Shown here in pieces: positions 10,302 to 19,315 of a stretch of DNA of 64,000 bases; positions within the stretch are counted from its first letter, which is position 1; each line of letters opens with the position of its first letter. This DNA is from Paraburkholderia edwinii (GTDB taxonomy: Bacteria; Pseudomonadota; Gammaproteobacteria; Burkholderiales; Burkholderiaceae), in the NCBI RefSeq assembly GCF_019428685.1, contig NZ_CP080095.1, positions 3,472,001-3,536,000 of the forward strand, written 5' to 3'. The notes under the pieces are model-generated. The model was given only the letters and a program-made list of their open reading frames with translations. It made no database searches and was not told where the DNA came from. The position numbers were made by a program, and so were the translations under genes.

Positions 10302-10742
10302 GGCGCTCTCTGATGACGATGGAATGAGGAGATTGGCGGGACGCGTACGGCAATCACAACCAGCAACTACAAACAGCAACCACGCACAACGCCGGCGGCT
10401 GCCGGCCCGTATCGCCGCGGGAATGCGCCATTATAGCCAATCGGCCGGTGCCGCCCGCGCGCATTCGGCGCGATAATCGACGTATCGTCTGGCCGCGGCG
10501 CGGGCTTTTTGCGTGTTCGTGCGTTTGCAGCGCGTTTGCATCGTGTTTGTACTGCTATTGCGCTTGAACCGCACTTGTATCGCGCTTGTATCGCGCTTGT
10601 ATCGCATTCGTACGGCATTCACACCGCATTCGCCCCGCTCTGCGCATCCCGCACCGGCCAGTCGCTTCGAGCGCCCCGCACGGGACATGTTTTCAGGAAC
10701 GTCGCCGGGCCTCCAATCATCCCTTTCGAACAAGGAGCATGC
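10302..10742. other. Intergenic region between divergent ppa and ALDH genes
   Basis: 441 bp without a supported gene. Its main content is the 11-bp tandem array at 10511-10636. Open frames running through the array merely translate the repeat and are not credible proteins. Promoters for ppa (leftward) and the dehydrogenase cassette (rightward) must be here but are not obvious. Confidence 0.6.
10511..10636. repeat. 11-bp tandem array (about 11 units)
   Basis: Units related to GCGCTTGTATC follow one another with an 11-bp period. Two central copies are identical (10582-10592 and 10593-10603), neighbours carry 1-5 substitutions, and one copy is shortened to 8 bp and one to 10 bp. The array ends about 106 bp before the ALDH start codon. 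Confidence 0.85.
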
Positions 10743-12182
10743 ATGGAAGAAGCGAAACACTTCATCGGCAACGAATGGACCGCGGCGGCGGGCGGCGACT
10801 CGATCGCCGTGATCGACCCGTCCGACGGCCAGCCGTTTGCGCGTCTCGCGCGCGGCAACGCAGCCGATATCGACGTGGCTGTCACGGCCGCGCGGCGCGC
10901 CTTCGACGGCGCATGGGGCGCGCTGAGCGCCGCCGAGCGCGGGCGCCTGCTCTATCGGCTCGCGATGCTGGTCGGCACCTGCCACGAGGAGCTCGCGCAG
11001 CTCGAAGCGCGCGACACCGGCAAGCCGTTGCGCCAGGCGCGCGCGGACGCGGCGGCGCTCGCCCGCTACTTCGAGTTCTATGCGGGTGCCGCCGACAAGC
11101 TGCACGGCGAGACGCTGCCGTATCAGGCCGGCTACACGGTGTTCACGATCCGCGAGCCGCACGGCGTGACCGGCCATATCGTGCCGTGGAACTACCCGAT
11201 GCAGATCTTCGGCCGCAGCGCGGGCGCGGCGCTCGCCGCGGGCAACGCTTGCGTCGTGAAGCCCGCGGAAGACGCGTGCCTGTCGGTGCTGCGCGTCGCC
11301 GAACTCGCCGCCGAGGCGGGCCTGCCGGCCGGCGCGCTCAATATCGTGACCGGCTACGGCCATGAAGCGGGGGCGGCGCTCGCGAAACATCCGGGCGTCG
11401 ACCATATCTCGTTCACCGGGTCGCCGGAAACCGGCAAGCTCGTCACGCAGATGGCCGCCGAGAACCATGTGCCGGTCACGCTCGAGCTCGGCGGCAAATC
11501 GCCGCAAATCGTGTTCGCCGACGCGGACTTCGACGCCGCGCTGCCGGTGCTCGTGTCCGCGATCGTGCAGAACGCCGGGCAGACGTGCTCGGCGGGCAGC
11601 CGCGTGCTGATCGAGCGGTCAGCCTACGAGCCGTTGGTCGACCGGCTCGCGACTGCATTCAACGCGCTGCGCGTCGGGCCGTCGCATGCGGATCTCGACT
11701 GCGGGCCGTTGATCAGCGCGAAGCAGCAACAGCGCGTGTGGGACTTTCTGTCCGACGCGCAGCACGACAGCATTGCGATGGCCGCGCAAGGCCATGTGAT
11801 CGCCGAAGCGCCGGAAAGCGGCTTCTATCAGGCGCCGACGCTGTTGCGCGATGTGCCGCCGCAGCATCGGCTCGCGCGCGAGGAGGTGTTCGGTCCGGTG
11901 CTCGCGGCGCTGCCGTTCGCCGATGAAGACGAAGCGCTGGCGCTTGCGAACGGCACGCCGTACGGGCTCGTCGCCGGCATCTGGACGCGCGACGGCGCGC
12001 GGCAATTGCGCGTTGCGCGGCGCGTGCGCTCGGGGCAGGTGTTTATCAACAACTATGGCGCGGGCGGCGGCGTCGAGTTGCCGTTCGGCGGCGTCAAGCA
12101 TTCGGGGCATGGCCGGGAGAAAGGCTTCGAGGCGCTTTACGGATTCACGGTGCTGAAGACCGTGGCGATACGGCACGGCTGA
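10743..12182 (+). CDS. NAD(P)-dependent aldehyde dehydrogenase
   Basis: 479 aa. Start at 10743 follows AAGGAGCATGC; upstream in-frame sequence is translated repeat. Hallmarks: PWNYP (148-152), catalytic Glu248 in LELGGKSP and nucleophile Cys282 in NAGQTCSAGSR, then EEVFGPV. Overall it resembles betaine/gamma-aminobutyraldehyde-type ALDHs, oxidising an aldehyde to its acid. It is followed by an SDR and an ACS-family MFS transporter on the same strand, which suggests a small catabolic cassette (uptake, alcohol or keto-group oxidation, aldehyde oxidation). The substrate cannot be told from sequence. Confidence 0.92.
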   Translation: MEEAKHFIGNEWTAAAGGDSIAVIDPSDGQPFARLARGNAADIDVAVTAARRAFDGAWGALSAAERGRLLYRLAMLVGTCHEELAQLEARDTGKPLRQARADAAALARYFEFYAGAADKLHGETLPYQAGYTVFTIREPHGVTGHIVPWNYPMQIFGRSAGAALAAGNACVVKPAEDACLSVLRVAELAAEAGLPAGALNIVTGYGHEAGAALAKHPGVDHISFTGSPETGKLVTQMAAENHVPVTLELGGKSPQIVFADADFDAALPVLVSAIVQNAGQTCSAGSRVLIERSAYEPLVDRLATAFNALRVGPSHADLDCGPLISAKQQQRVWDFLSDAQHDSIAMAAQGHVIAEAPESGFYQAPTLLRDVPPQHRLAREEVFGPVLAALPFADEDEALALANGTPYGLVAGIWTRDGARQLRVARRVRSGQVFINNYGAGGGVELPFGGVKHSGHGREKGFEALYGFTVLKTVAIRHG

Positions 12183-12208
12183 GGTACGGCTGAGGTACGG
12201 CCGGGCAC
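12176..12208. repeat. 11-bp tandem array (3 units) over the ALDH stop codon
   Basis: Units CGGCTGAGGTA, CGGCTGAGGTA and a diverged third copy. The first unit includes the ALDH stop codon (TGA 12180-12182), so the repeat arose across the gene end. Confidence 0.7.
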
Positions 12209-12239
12209 GAGCAGCACAGTGCAGCGGGCGCGTGCGCCC

Positions 12240-12283
12240 GCGCGAAACACGCGCGAAACACGCGCGAAACACGCGCAAAACAC
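12240..12283. repeat. 11-bp tandem array (4 units)
   Basis: Three perfect copies of GCGCGAAACAC and a fourth with one substitution. It lies between the ALDH and SDR genes, 43 bp before the SDR start. Confidence 0.85.
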
Positions 12284-12326
12284 AAGCAGCACGCTGTGAA
12301 GCACAACCAACAACATTGGAGACATC

Positions 12327-13085
12327 ATGCGACTGACAGGCAAAACCGCCCTCGTCACGGGCGGCGGCTCGGGCTTCGGCGAAGGCATTGCAAAGACGTA
12401 TGCGCGTGAAGGCGCGAACGTCGTCGTCAACGATATCAACGGCGCCGCGGCCGAGCGCGTCGCAAGCGAAATCGCGCTCGCGGGTGGCAAGGCGATCGCG
12501 GTCACGGGCGACATCACGCGCGCCGAGGACTGGCAGCAGTTGCGCCGCGCCGCGCTCGAAGACTTCGGCAGCGTCGAGATCGTCGTGAACAACGCGGGCA
12601 CCACGCATCGCAACAAGCCCGTGCTCGACGTCAGCGAAGCCGAGTTCGACCGCGTCTACGCGGTCAACGTCAAAGGCATCTACTGGAGCGTGCGCGAGTT
12701 CGTGCCGTATTTCCGCGAACGCGGCGGCGGCGTGTTCGTCAATATCGCGTCGACCGCGGGCGTACGACCGCGGCCCGGGCTCGTCTGGTACAACGGCAGC
12801 AAGGGCGCGGTGATCGTCGCGAGCAAGTCGCTGGCGGTCGAACTCGGGGCGGACCGCATCCGCGTGAATTGCGTGAACCCGGTGATCGGCGAAACCGCGC
12901 TGTTGCCCGAATTCATGGGCATGGAAGACACGCCGGAAAACCGCCGCAAGTTTCTCGCGACGATTCCGCTTGGCCGCTTTTCGACACCGCAGGACATTGC
13001 CAACGCGTGCGTGTTTCTGGCCTCGGACGACGCTGCGTTCGTCACCGGCGTGTGTCTCGAAGTGGACGGCGGGCGCTGCGTGTAG
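12327..13085 (+). CDS. Short-chain dehydrogenase/reductase
   Basis: 252 aa classical SDR. Nucleotide-binding motif TGGGSGFGEG at 11-20, NNAG at 88-91, catalytic Ser142, Tyr155 and Lys159 (YNGSK). Asp37 after the second strand points to NAD rather than NADP. It resembles 3-oxoacyl-ACP reductase/glucose dehydrogenase-type enzymes of catabolic clusters. ATG is preceded by TTGGAGACATC. Likely in one unit with the upstream ALDH and downstream transporter; substrate unknown. Confidence 0.9.
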   Translation: MRLTGKTALVTGGGSGFGEGIAKTYAREGANVVVNDINGAAAERVASEIALAGGKAIAVTGDITRAEDWQQLRRAALEDFGSVEIVVNNAGTTHRNKPVLDVSEAEFDRVYAVNVKGIYWSVREFVPYFRERGGGVFVNIASTAGVRPRPGLVWYNGSKGAVIVASKSLAVELGADRIRVNCVNPVIGETALLPEFMGMEDTPENRRKFLATIPLGRFSTPQDIANACVFLASDDAAFVTGVCLEVDGGRCV

Positions 13086-13186
13086 ACGCGGGTTTTCCCC
13101 GAACTTTCAAACGCCTTAAAGCGCCCGAAGCGGGACTAGAATCGCCATCGGCGGCACTTCCTTTCGGAAAGAACGAGGAGACACCG

Positions 13187-14506
13187 ATGGCCAGTCCAGC
13201 GAATCCGCTTCATCCGTCCGGCGCGGGGATGCCGCCCTCCACTTTCGAAGAAGCGACCTACCGCAAGGTGGCGTGGCGTCTCACGCCGCTCCTGATGCTC
13301 TGCTATGTGGTCGCCTACCTCGACCGCGTGAACGTCGGCTTCGCAAAGCTGCAGATGCAGGCCGATCTCAGTCTGAGCGACGCCGTTTATGGCTTCGGCG
13401 CGGGCATCTTCTTTCTCGGCTATTTCATCTTCGAAATTCCGAGCAACATGATTCTTCACCGCGTCGGCGCGCGCGTCTGGATCGCGCGGATCATGGTGTC
13501 CTGGGGCATCATCTCGGCGCTCACGATGTTCGTCACCACGCCGACCATGTTTTACGTGATGCGCTTTCTGCTCGGCCTCGCCGAAGCAGGCTTTTTCCCC
13601 GGCATCATTCTCTATCTGACCTACTGGTATCCCGCGCACCGGCGCGGCCGGATGACGACGTGGTTCATGACCGCGATCGCGTTATCGGGCGTGGTCGGCG
13701 GCCCGATCTCGGGCTTTATCCTGAAGGCGTGCGACGGACTGAACGGCTGGCACGGCTGGCAGTGGCTGTTCCTGCTCGAAGGGCTGCCGTCGATCGTCGT
13801 CGGTATCGTCGTGTTTATCGTGCTCGACGACCGCATCGGCAAAGCGCAATGGCTGACCGCCGAAGAACGTCAACTGCTCGAACGCAATATCGCCGCTGAA
13901 GACGCGACCAAAGAAGACCCGTCGATCGGCACCGTGCTCGCGAGTCCGCGTGTCTGGCTGATGAGCGCCATCTATTTTTCGTTCGTGATGGGCCTCTATG
14001 GCGTGAGCTTCTGGCTGCCGACGATCATCAAGGCGACCGGCGTCAGCGACGCATTCACCATCGGTCTGCTGTCGGCCATTCCGTTCGCCGCGGCGGTCGT
14101 CGCGATGGTGCTCGTGTCGCGCAGCGCGGACCGCACGCGCGAGCGGCGCTGGCACGTCGCGATTCCGGCGTTCGCGGGCGCGCTCGGGCTCGTGCTGTCG
14201 GTGCTCTGGGCCCACAGCACGCTGCTCGCGATGATCTCGCTGACGCTTGCGACGATGGGCATTCTAACCACGCTACCGCTGTTCTGGAGTCTGCCGACCG
14301 CATTTCTGGCCGGCGCCGGCGCGGCGGCCGGTATCGCGATGATCAACTCGATCGGCAATCTCGCCGGCTTTCTCGGCCCCTATGCGGTGGGCTGGCTCAA
14401 AGAGGCGACCGCCTCGAATGCGACGGGCATGTATCTGCTTGCGGCGTTCATGGTGCTCGGCGGACTGCTGGCGGTGGGTGTGCCGAAGCGGCTGGTGAAC
14501 CGATAA
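13187..14506 (+). CDS. MFS transporter, anion:cation symporter (ACS) family
   Basis: 439 aa, about 12 TM helices. The start at 13187 follows GAGGAGACACCG. The segment YLDRVNVGFAKLQMQADL after TM1 and GYFIFEIPSN in the second helix pair are typical of the ACS family (tartrate, phthalate, glucarate and similar organic acids). It probably imports the organic acid or precursor used by the linked ALDH and SDR. A bidirectional terminator follows immediately. Confidence 0.9.
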   Translation: MASPANPLHPSGAGMPPSTFEEATYRKVAWRLTPLLMLCYVVAYLDRVNVGFAKLQMQADLSLSDAVYGFGAGIFFLGYFIFEIPSNMILHRVGARVWIARIMVSWGIISALTMFVTTPTMFYVMRFLLGLAEAGFFPGIILYLTYWYPAHRRGRMTTWFMTAIALSGVVGGPISGFILKACDGLNGWHGWQWLFLLEGLPSIVVGIVVFIVLDDRIGKAQWLTAEERQLLERNIAAEDATKEDPSIGTVLASPRVWLMSAIYFSFVMGLYGVSFWLPTIIKATGVSDAFTIGLLSAIPFAAAVVAMVLVSRSADRTRERRWHVAIPAFAGALGLVLSVLWAHSTLLAMISLTLATMGILTTLPLFWSLPTAFLAGAGAAAGIAMINSIGNLAGFLGPYAVGWLKEATASNATGMYLLAAFMVLGGLLAVGVPKRLVNR

Positions 14507-14507
14507 C

Positions 14508-14548
14508 AAAAACCCGGTGACCGTAGCGACGGACCACCGGGTTTTGTT
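14508..14548. terminator. Bidirectional terminator between the MFS gene and hemY
   Basis: An 11-bp stem AAAACCCGGTG/CACCGGGTTTT with A-rich and T-rich flanks on either side, placed between convergent genes. Confidence 0.88.
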
Positions 14549-14634
14549 CGCTCAACTCAGAACATACAAGCAGCGATACTCGCAAGCAGCAATGCAGGCG
14601 GCAAGCGCGCCGCGCCGTCCCGCTCAGGTTACAT

Positions 14635-15825
14635 TCAGGTCACGTTCATCGCCAGCGCACTCTCGCGATAGTGCTCGCTGGCCTTCGCCGAATCGCCAAG
14701 CTGTTCATGCAGTCGCGCAAGCGCGCGATGCGAACGGATCTTCAAGGTCTCGTTGTCGGCCATCTTCAGCGCCGACTCCAGGAACGACTGCGCCTTGCCC
14801 CATAGTTGCTGATGCAGACACAACCGGCCCAGCGTGAACAGCAGATCGGCATCGTCGGGGCGTTCCTTCTGCCATCCTTCGGCCTTCTGAATGAGCGGCA
14901 GCGCGTCGCCGCCCGCGGTGTCCGGATAGCGGCGCAATAGCCGCGCGTCCCAGTTCTGCGCGAGCGCTTCCTCGACGATCTTGCGCGCGTCCTGCGGACG
15001 GTTCAGCGCGACCAGCAGTTCGGCGGCGAGATCGGCGAGGCGCGGCGAATGCCGTTCCGTAGGCGACAGCGAGTTCCACAGCTCGAGCAGCGCATCGCCG
15101 TTGTGACGACGGTCGCGCAGCAGATTCTCGGCCGCAAGCTGCCGCAGCCGCACGGCAACAGCCGGGTGAATCGCCTCGCGCTTCTCGAGCGTCTTCACGA
15201 GCTTCAGCACTTCGCCCCAGTTCTTCAGCTGCTGCTGCGCGCGCAGCGCGATCTGCTGCGCGTGAATGCGCCGCCCGCCCTGCGACTGCATTTCGAGCAG
15301 CGCGGCCAGCGCACCGTCCGCATCGCGGCCATCGGCGCGCATATCGGCGGTCGCCATCAGACGCGCGTCCTGCCAGTCGGGCGAATCGATCTTCGCGAGC
15401 CATTCGTCGCGGCGCGCGTACTCGTGCATGCGATGTGCGGCATTGGCGGCGATCAGGCCGGCCGCGCCGCGGTTCGCGTCATGCGCGAGCGAATCGCGCG
15501 CCGCCTTCTCCGCGCGCGAAAAACGCCCCGCATACAGATTGCCGATCGCATCGCGCAGCGCCGTATGCGCCTTCGCGATGCGCGTGCGCGCGCGATACGC
15601 GGCTACGCGCTGCGGCATGCGCCAGATATTGCGGACGATGCGCGTCGCCGCATACAGCACGATAAACACGACCACCAATGCGACGACGAACAGATTCAGC
15701 GAGATATCGACGCGGTACGGCGGATAGACGATCAGCACCTGCCCCGTATCGAAACGCCCCGCCAGCGCGAGCACGACCGCGATCACGAACAGGAAAGCGA
15801 GCCACAGGAGTCCTCGAAGCGCCAT
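14635..15825 (-). CDS. hemY: HemY, inner-membrane TPR protein of the haem operon
   Basis: 396 aa. Two N-terminal TM segments (MALRGLLWLAFLFVIAVVL and a second around residues 44-64), then TPR-like helical repeats to the end, as in HemY of E. coli (not the protoporphyrinogen oxidase of Gram-positives). The ATG at 15825 has GGAG 6 nt upstream; a TTG at 15831 overlapping the hemDX stop is the alternative. Last gene of hemC-hemDX-hemY. Biochemical role is unproven; it has been proposed to organise late haem-pathway enzymes. Confidence 0.9.
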   Translation of the reverse strand: MALRGLLWLAFLFVIAVVLALAGRFDTGQVLIVYPPYRVDISLNLFVVALVVVFIVLYAATRIVRNIWRMPQRVAAYRARTRIAKAHTALRDAIGNLYAGRFSRAEKAARDSLAHDANRGAAGLIAANAAHRMHEYARRDEWLAKIDSPDWQDARLMATADMRADGRDADGALAALLEMQSQGGRRIHAQQIALRAQQQLKNWGEVLKLVKTLEKREAIHPAVAVRLRQLAAENLLRDRRHNGDALLELWNSLSPTERHSPRLADLAAELLVALNRPQDARKIVEEALAQNWDARLLRRYPDTAGGDALPLIQKAEGWQKERPDDADLLFTLGRLCLHQQLWGKAQSFLESALKMADNETLKIRSHRALARLHEQLGDSAKASEHYRESALAMNVT

Positions 15826-15827
15826 CG

Positions 15828-17930
15828 TCAACTCCGGCTACGGTATTGATGAACGGCTTGCAGGCTCGTGTCGAGATTCGGCACCTGGACTGCGCCTGCC
15901 GCATCGTCGACGTCCTTCACGAGGCCGCGCACGGTCTGCGTGTTCTTCGACGACGCATCGAAGTAATGCGCGAGCGTCGCGTCGGCCGCTTGCAGGTCCG
16001 AACGCAGCGTCGTCTCGTTGCGCGCGAGCAGTGCGAGGCGCGCGGACAGCAGGCGCAGCTTCAGGTTCTCGCGCAGGAAGTAGCCCTGGTCCGGCGCGAC
16101 CATCAGCGCGTCGGCATTGTCGATGCGGCGCACCTGCACGAGGCTCGCCAGTTGCTGACCGATGCCGGACACGAAGCCCTGCCACCACACTTTCCAGCGC
16201 GGCTCGCCGGTCGCCGCGGCGATCTTGCCGGTGTCGCCAGGCGCGGACGCGTGCGGCGTCGCATGCGCGATCGGCGCTTCGCCGGCGAGCGGCAGGCTGT
16301 CGACCATTTCGATCGCGTTATCGAGCTTGATCGCCAGGCCCGTCAGATCGGTGGACGGCGCGGCCTTCAGCTTGTCGATGTCCTGACCGATCGCCTTGCG
16401 CACCGCGAGCGCCTGCGGGTTGTCCGATGCGGCGAGGCGCGTATCGGCGCTTTGCAGCGCGAACAGCGCGAGCTGCGTATTGCCCGTTAGCTGCAGCTGC
16501 TCGCTCGCGCTCGACAGCATCTGGCCGACTTCGGCCATGGTCCAGTCGTCGCGATTGCGCGCGAGATCGGCGTATTGCTGCTGCAGCGCCTGCTGAGCGT
16601 TCTGCGCATCGGCGAGCTTGCCTTCGAGCTGCGACATCTGCGTATCGACGCCGCGCACCGTGGCGAGCGCCTGCTCGGTCTTCACGCGCAGTTCGGAGGT
16701 TTGTGCATCGTTGACCTGCTGGCGCTTCGTCAACTCCTGATCGAGGCGGATCAGCTTGCGGTTCAGCGTGATGCCGCCCGCGGCCGCCGCCAGCACCACG
16801 ACGATGATGACGAACCACAGCAGCCCGGTGCCGCGGCCACGGCGCGGCGGTTGCGCCTCGTACGGTGTAAACGGCTGGTTCGGCGGCAGAGGCCTCGCGG
16901 CCGCCGGCGGCGAGGAAGGGTTCGTGGATGCGGTCGAATCAGTCATGCGTGCTTGAGCCGGGTTGGTCTGAACCGGTTGAACTTCGGGAAGCGCGACGGC
17001 GGACAGCAACGCGCGGGCGATACGTTCGTCGCCTGCGCCCGACACCGTAATGCTATCAAAACCCAATGCCCGCGCGGTTTCGGCAATGCGCGGATGGGGC
17101 GCGACGAACGGCGCGCGCTTCAGTTGAACGATTTCGTCGGCGGTCAGATGATCGCGCGCGAGCTCGCCCAGGTTGCGCACGCCTTCGGAACTCGTGACGA
17201 GCCATACATGCGGCTCACCTGCGAGCAAGGCGTGAATGCGTTCCCATGTGCGTACCGACGGCTCCGGCACGATGCGCCGGTACGCCGCCACGGCCTCGAC
17301 TTCAGCGCCCGCTTCGCGCAGGCGGTCCGCGAGCCATTCGCGACCGCCGTCGCCGCGCACGATCAGTACTCGCTTGCCCTCGAATGCGTTCGCGCCGAGC
17401 GTCGCTTCGAGCGCGGCGTAGAGGCCTTCGGAATCGAAGCGGCCGCCGTCGATGTCGCGGCCGTTGCCGTTGACGTTGCCGTCGGCGCCGGTCTGGCTGC
17501 TTTCGTTGTTGCTTTTGCCACCGTCGTGGCTGTTGCTTTTGCCACCGCTTTGGCCGCTTTCATCGGCGCCGTGCGCACCATGCGCGGCCGGGCTGATCAC
17601 CTGATACGCGGGCGCTTCGACGCCGTGCCGCGCGAGCGCCGCGACGCTGCCCGGCCCGACGACACCGATCGGCAACGCGTGCGGCCAGATCGCGTTGAAG
17701 CGTGCGAATGCGCAGTCGATCGCGTTCGGCGAGACAAACACGACGAGCGCGTAATTCGCGAGCGCGGCAAACGCCGCGTCGAGCGGTCCGGCGTCCGCGA
17801 CAGGCGCGATATCGATCAACGGGAAATCGACCGTTTCGACGCCTTCGGCGGCGAGCCGCGCGGCCAATGCATCGGACTGGCCCGCGGGCCGCGTGAGGAC
17901 GACGGTTAGACGCCTCGTCGCGCGTTCCAT
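15828..17930 (-). CDS. hemDX: Fused uroporphyrinogen-III synthase / HemX
   Basis: 700 aa fusion. Residues 1 to about 315 are HemD (LTRPAGQSDALAARL at the start, VTSSEGVRNL later), which cyclises hydroxymethylbilane to uroporphyrinogen III. HemX follows: a Pro-rich linker, one TM helix (LLWFVIIVVVLAAAAG) and a long coiled coil with a periplasmic-type C-terminus. The fused arrangement is known in Burkholderia. Unusual here is a Gly/Ser/Asn-rich insert of about 48 residues (about 116-163) splitting the HemD domain, partly made of a 24-bp DNA duplication (GGKSN motif twice). Start at 17930 overlaps the hemC stop (TGATG); a GTG one codon earlier is possible. Confidence 0.92.
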   Translation of the reverse strand: MERATRRLTVVLTRPAGQSDALAARLAAEGVETVDFPLIDIAPVADAGPLDAAFAALANYALVVFVSPNAIDCAFARFNAIWPHALPIGVVGPGSVAALARHGVEAPAYQVISPAAHGAHGADESGQSGGKSNSHDGGKSNNESSQTGADGNVNGNGRDIDGGRFDSEGLYAALEATLGANAFEGKRVLIVRGDGGREWLADRLREAGAEVEAVAAYRRIVPEPSVRTWERIHALLAGEPHVWLVTSSEGVRNLGELARDHLTADEIVQLKRAPFVAPHPRIAETARALGFDSITVSGAGDERIARALLSAVALPEVQPVQTNPAQARMTDSTASTNPSSPPAAARPLPPNQPFTPYEAQPPRRGRGTGLLWFVIIVVVLAAAAGGITLNRKLIRLDQELTKRQQVNDAQTSELRVKTEQALATVRGVDTQMSQLEGKLADAQNAQQALQQQYADLARNRDDWTMAEVGQMLSSASEQLQLTGNTQLALFALQSADTRLAASDNPQALAVRKAIGQDIDKLKAAPSTDLTGLAIKLDNAIEMVDSLPLAGEAPIAHATPHASAPGDTGKIAAATGEPRWKVWWQGFVSGIGQQLASLVQVRRIDNADALMVAPDQGYFLRENLKLRLLSARLALLARNETTLRSDLQAADATLAHYFDASSKNTQTVRGLVKDVDDAAGAVQVPNLDTSLQAVHQYRSRS
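17507..17554. repeat. 24-bp tandem duplication inside hemD
   Basis: Two adjacent 24-bp copies beginning TGTTGCTTTTGCCACCG. They encode part of the Gly/Ser/Asn-rich insert of HemD. 24 is twice the 12-bp period seen in other arrays of this window. Confidence 0.8.
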
Positions 17931-18913
17931 CACGTATCGGACGCGGAACTGTCCGCGCTGCTGAGCGCGCGCACGATCTCGAGCGCGCCCTGGCTCTCGA
18001 GTTCGCTCGCGACTTCGCGGCCGAGTTCGATCGCGCGCTCGACAGTCGCGGCAGGTGACGAGCCGTGCGCGTGCAGCACGCGCTGGCCGTCCGGCGTCGC
18101 GACGAGCGCGCGCAGGTGCAACGCGCCGTCATGCCACGTCGCATACGCGGCGAGCGGCACCTGGCAGCTGCCGCCGAGCGCGCGCGACACCATGCGCTCC
18201 GCTTCGACCGCGGCCGCCGTGTGTTCGTGATGCAGTGGCGCAAGCCACGCCGCGAGCTCGGCGCGGTCGGCACGGATCTCGATGCCGAGCGCGCCCTGAC
18301 CCGCCGCGGGCAGACTGTCGAGCGGATCGAGCAGCCCACGGATGCGATCCGCGAGGCCGAGGCGCTTCAGGCCCGCTGCCGCGAGAATAATCGCCGCATA
18401 GTCGCCGCGGTCGAGCTTCGCAAGACGCGTATCGAGGTTGCCGCGTAACGGCTTGACGATCAGTTCGGGAAAGCGCGCGCGCAGATTGGCCTCGCGCCGC
18501 AGGCTCGAGGTGCCGACCACGCTGCCCGGCGGCAGCGCCGACAGCGCGTCGTAGTCGTTCGATACGAATGCGTCGCGCGCGTCCTCGCGCTCGAGGATCG
18601 TGCTCAACGCGAAGCCCGGCGGCAATTCCATCGGCACATCTTTAAGCGAATGCACGGCGAGATCGGCGCGGCCGTCGGCCAGCGCGTTTTCGAGCTCCTT
18701 GACGAACAGCCCCTTGCCGCCGACCTTCGAGAGCGTGCGATCGAGAATCTGATCGCCGCGTGTAGTGAGCCCGAGAATTTTGACGTCGCAGGATGGATAT
18801 AATTTGTGCAGCGCACACCGCACATGCTCGGCCTGCCACATCGCCAGGCGGCTTTCACGCGAGGCGATCACGAGCGTGCTGGGTGGAGTCGCTGAGAGCG
18901 TCTCGGGATTCAT
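17930..18913 (-). CDS. hemC: Porphobilinogen deaminase (hydroxymethylbilane synthase)
   Basis: 327 aa. Polymerises four porphobilinogens to hydroxymethylbilane. The dipyrromethane-cofactor cysteine is Cys250 in GGSCQVP; the catalytic Asp in HSLKDVP (88-94) and the Arg-rich GTSSLRREA segment are present. First gene of the haem operon, overlapping hemDX by 1-4 bp. Divergent from ppc across a 402-bp gap. Confidence 0.96.
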   Translation of the reverse strand: MNPETLSATPPSTLVIASRESRLAMWQAEHVRCALHKLYPSCDVKILGLTTRGDQILDRTLSKVGGKGLFVKELENALADGRADLAVHSLKDVPMELPPGFALSTILEREDARDAFVSNDYDALSALPPGSVVGTSSLRREANLRARFPELIVKPLRGNLDTRLAKLDRGDYAAIILAAAGLKRLGLADRIRGLLDPLDSLPAAGQGALGIEIRADRAELAAWLAPLHHEHTAAAVEAERMVSRALGGSCQVPLAAYATWHDGALHLRALVATPDGQRVLHAHGSSPAATVERAIELGREVASELESQGALEIVRALSSADSSASDT

Positions 18914-19315
18914 TGCTGAGTCAAAAGTGAATAGCGGGATCGATAAAAAACAATGTTAGCACGCGCTTAAGCGCCGGCCCGCGGTTCTGCCGCGGTCTAT
19001 TGTCCGGCCGCACAGCCTTGCCCGACAACGCAGACAAGAAAGGAGACAGCGCGCCGCGCATCGCGCAAGGCACGCGTAGCGATCAGGATGAAACAATGGA
19101 ATCGAGCAATACACGTGCACGGTCGTTCGCGCGTCCCTACGCGGCCTGCGCGATGATGCAATGCGTTGCCGCCGCAGTGAGCGGATGTGGCAACGGATGT
19201 GGCAACATCAGGCAGAACCCCGGGCAGCCCCCCATGCAGTACCCGCAGTGGCAGTTCCTCTCTCTCTAGACCGTTATTTAGACCTTTAGACCCTGGCTTT
19301 CCGAGGAAACCCATC
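18914..19315. promoter_or_regulatory. Divergent hemC / ppc control region
   Basis: 402 bp between divergent start codons. A short frame beginning ATG at 19096 encodes a Cys/Met-rich 57-residue peptide, but nothing supports it as a gene beyond the open frame. No clear operator or riboswitch is seen. GAGGA just before the GTG at 19316 supports that start for ppc. Confidence 0.4.

Noticed and set aside
19096..19269. 57-aa Cys/Met-rich leader ORF before ppc
   Set aside because: No support beyond an open frame; the ribosome-binding context is poor.
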